Source: CBFGRU01 sp965651255
Lineage (GTDB): Bacteria; Planctomycetota; Phycisphaerae; Phycisphaerales; SM1A02
Assembly (NCBI GenBank): GCA_965651255.1
Contig: CBFGRU010000065.1
Location: 1 to 13,347, forward strand
Length of the DNA stretch: 13,347 nucleotides
Direction of reading: 5' to 3'
This document shows positions 13,155 to 13,347 of this stretch, piece after piece. Position numbers and translations under genes: made by a program. The stretch's first letter is position 1. Each line of letters starts with the position of its first letter. A model generated the notes under the pieces. That model saw only the letters and a list, made by a program, of their open reading frames with translations. It was not told where the DNA came from and ran no database searches.

Positions 13155-13241
13155 TCAGGCCATTGCCTGAAGAGAGCGGCGAATAGGGAAGGTAGGTACT
13201 CGATCCAACCCGCGCGGCTCAAGATCCGGCGAATTCGGCAT
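13155..13241 (-). CDS. Possible 28-codon upstream ORF (leader peptide)
   Basis: The ATG at 13241 has GAGGAGG only 4 bases upstream, the best ribosome binding site seen in the window. The frame runs 28 codons (MPNSPDLEPRGLDRVPTFPI, then RRSLQAMA) and stops at 13155-13157, 31 bases before the start of copy B. The stop codon lies in one arm of a small hairpin, TCAGGC (13155-13160) with GCCTGA (13165-13170), which overlaps an alternative pairing CTGA (13147-13150) with TCAG (13155-13158). This could be a leader peptide that controls copy B, or a chance ORF. There is no recognisable family and no run of one regulatory codon. Confidence 0.3.
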   Translation of the reverse strand: MPNSPDLEPRGLDRVPTFPIRRSLQAMA

Positions 13242-13347
13242 CAAACCTCCTCGCAACCAGTGTAATCGACGCATCATCGCTCGAAAAGTTCCCAAATCAC
13301 GGAAGCAAAAAGTTTGGCGTTTCAGAATCTCAGGGAAAAAAGTGATC

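Overview
The window looks like chromosomal DNA from a high-GC planctomycete, most likely of the class Phycisphaerae. Two short membrane proteins end in the C-x2-C-G-Y-x-L-(R/D)-G ... C-x2-C zinc ribbon that is common there. The region also carries small secreted proteins with 'LKDGREFSGEI'-type beta modules, and REP-like and 'CACGGAG' hairpin repeats between genes. The assignment is inference from protein style; no rRNA or tRNA gene is present to confirm it.

Layout. Positions 208-540 (-) encode a small secreted protein followed by a good terminator hairpin (160-192). Positions 541-1038 hold no convincing gene, only a nested inverted repeat. A minus-strand pair follows: trpB (1346-2563) and, one base after it, a two-helix zinc-ribbon protein (1039-1344). 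A 'CACGGAG' hairpin element separates trpB from a 229-residue conserved-type hypothetical protein (2738-3427, -). The 870-base divergent gap 3428-4297 contains the most unusual structure of the window: 17 units of exactly 21 bp (3689-4034), each centred on the palindrome CACGCGCGTG or a close variant. On the far side is a second zinc-ribbon membrane protein (4298-4948, +) with noticeably AT-richer codons. A REP-like element (5099-5200) and a terminator (5215-5241) lead into the NfeD-like/flotillin operon (7572 down to 5269, -).

The right half starts with an alpha/beta hydrolase (7672-8493, -), divergent from a coupled rsmD / aldo-keto reductase pair (8536-10211, +). A bidirectional-looking terminator at 10304-10326 separates this from two tandem secreted proteins on the minus strand (11717-13123 and 10363-11643). 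Both have a signal peptide, a small beta module, a ClpP/crotonase-like (SppA/NfeD1b type) core and a helical tail. The downstream copy keeps the glycine-rich loop and a plausible catalytic serine. The upstream copy has lost both and looks like a pseudo-protease. A 28-codon upstream ORF with a consensus ribosome binding site precedes the pair.

How parts may work together: NfeD-like plus flotillin form a membrane microdomain module at the inner membrane. In many bacteria NfeD1b-type proteins join a ClpP-like protease to the NfeD membrane/OB part; here the NfeD protein lacks the protease, while two ClpP-like proteins are encoded about 3 kb away as separate secreted proteins. A functional link is only a hypothesis. 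The best candidate for something undescribed is the phased palindrome array, followed by the active/degenerate ClpP-like pair.
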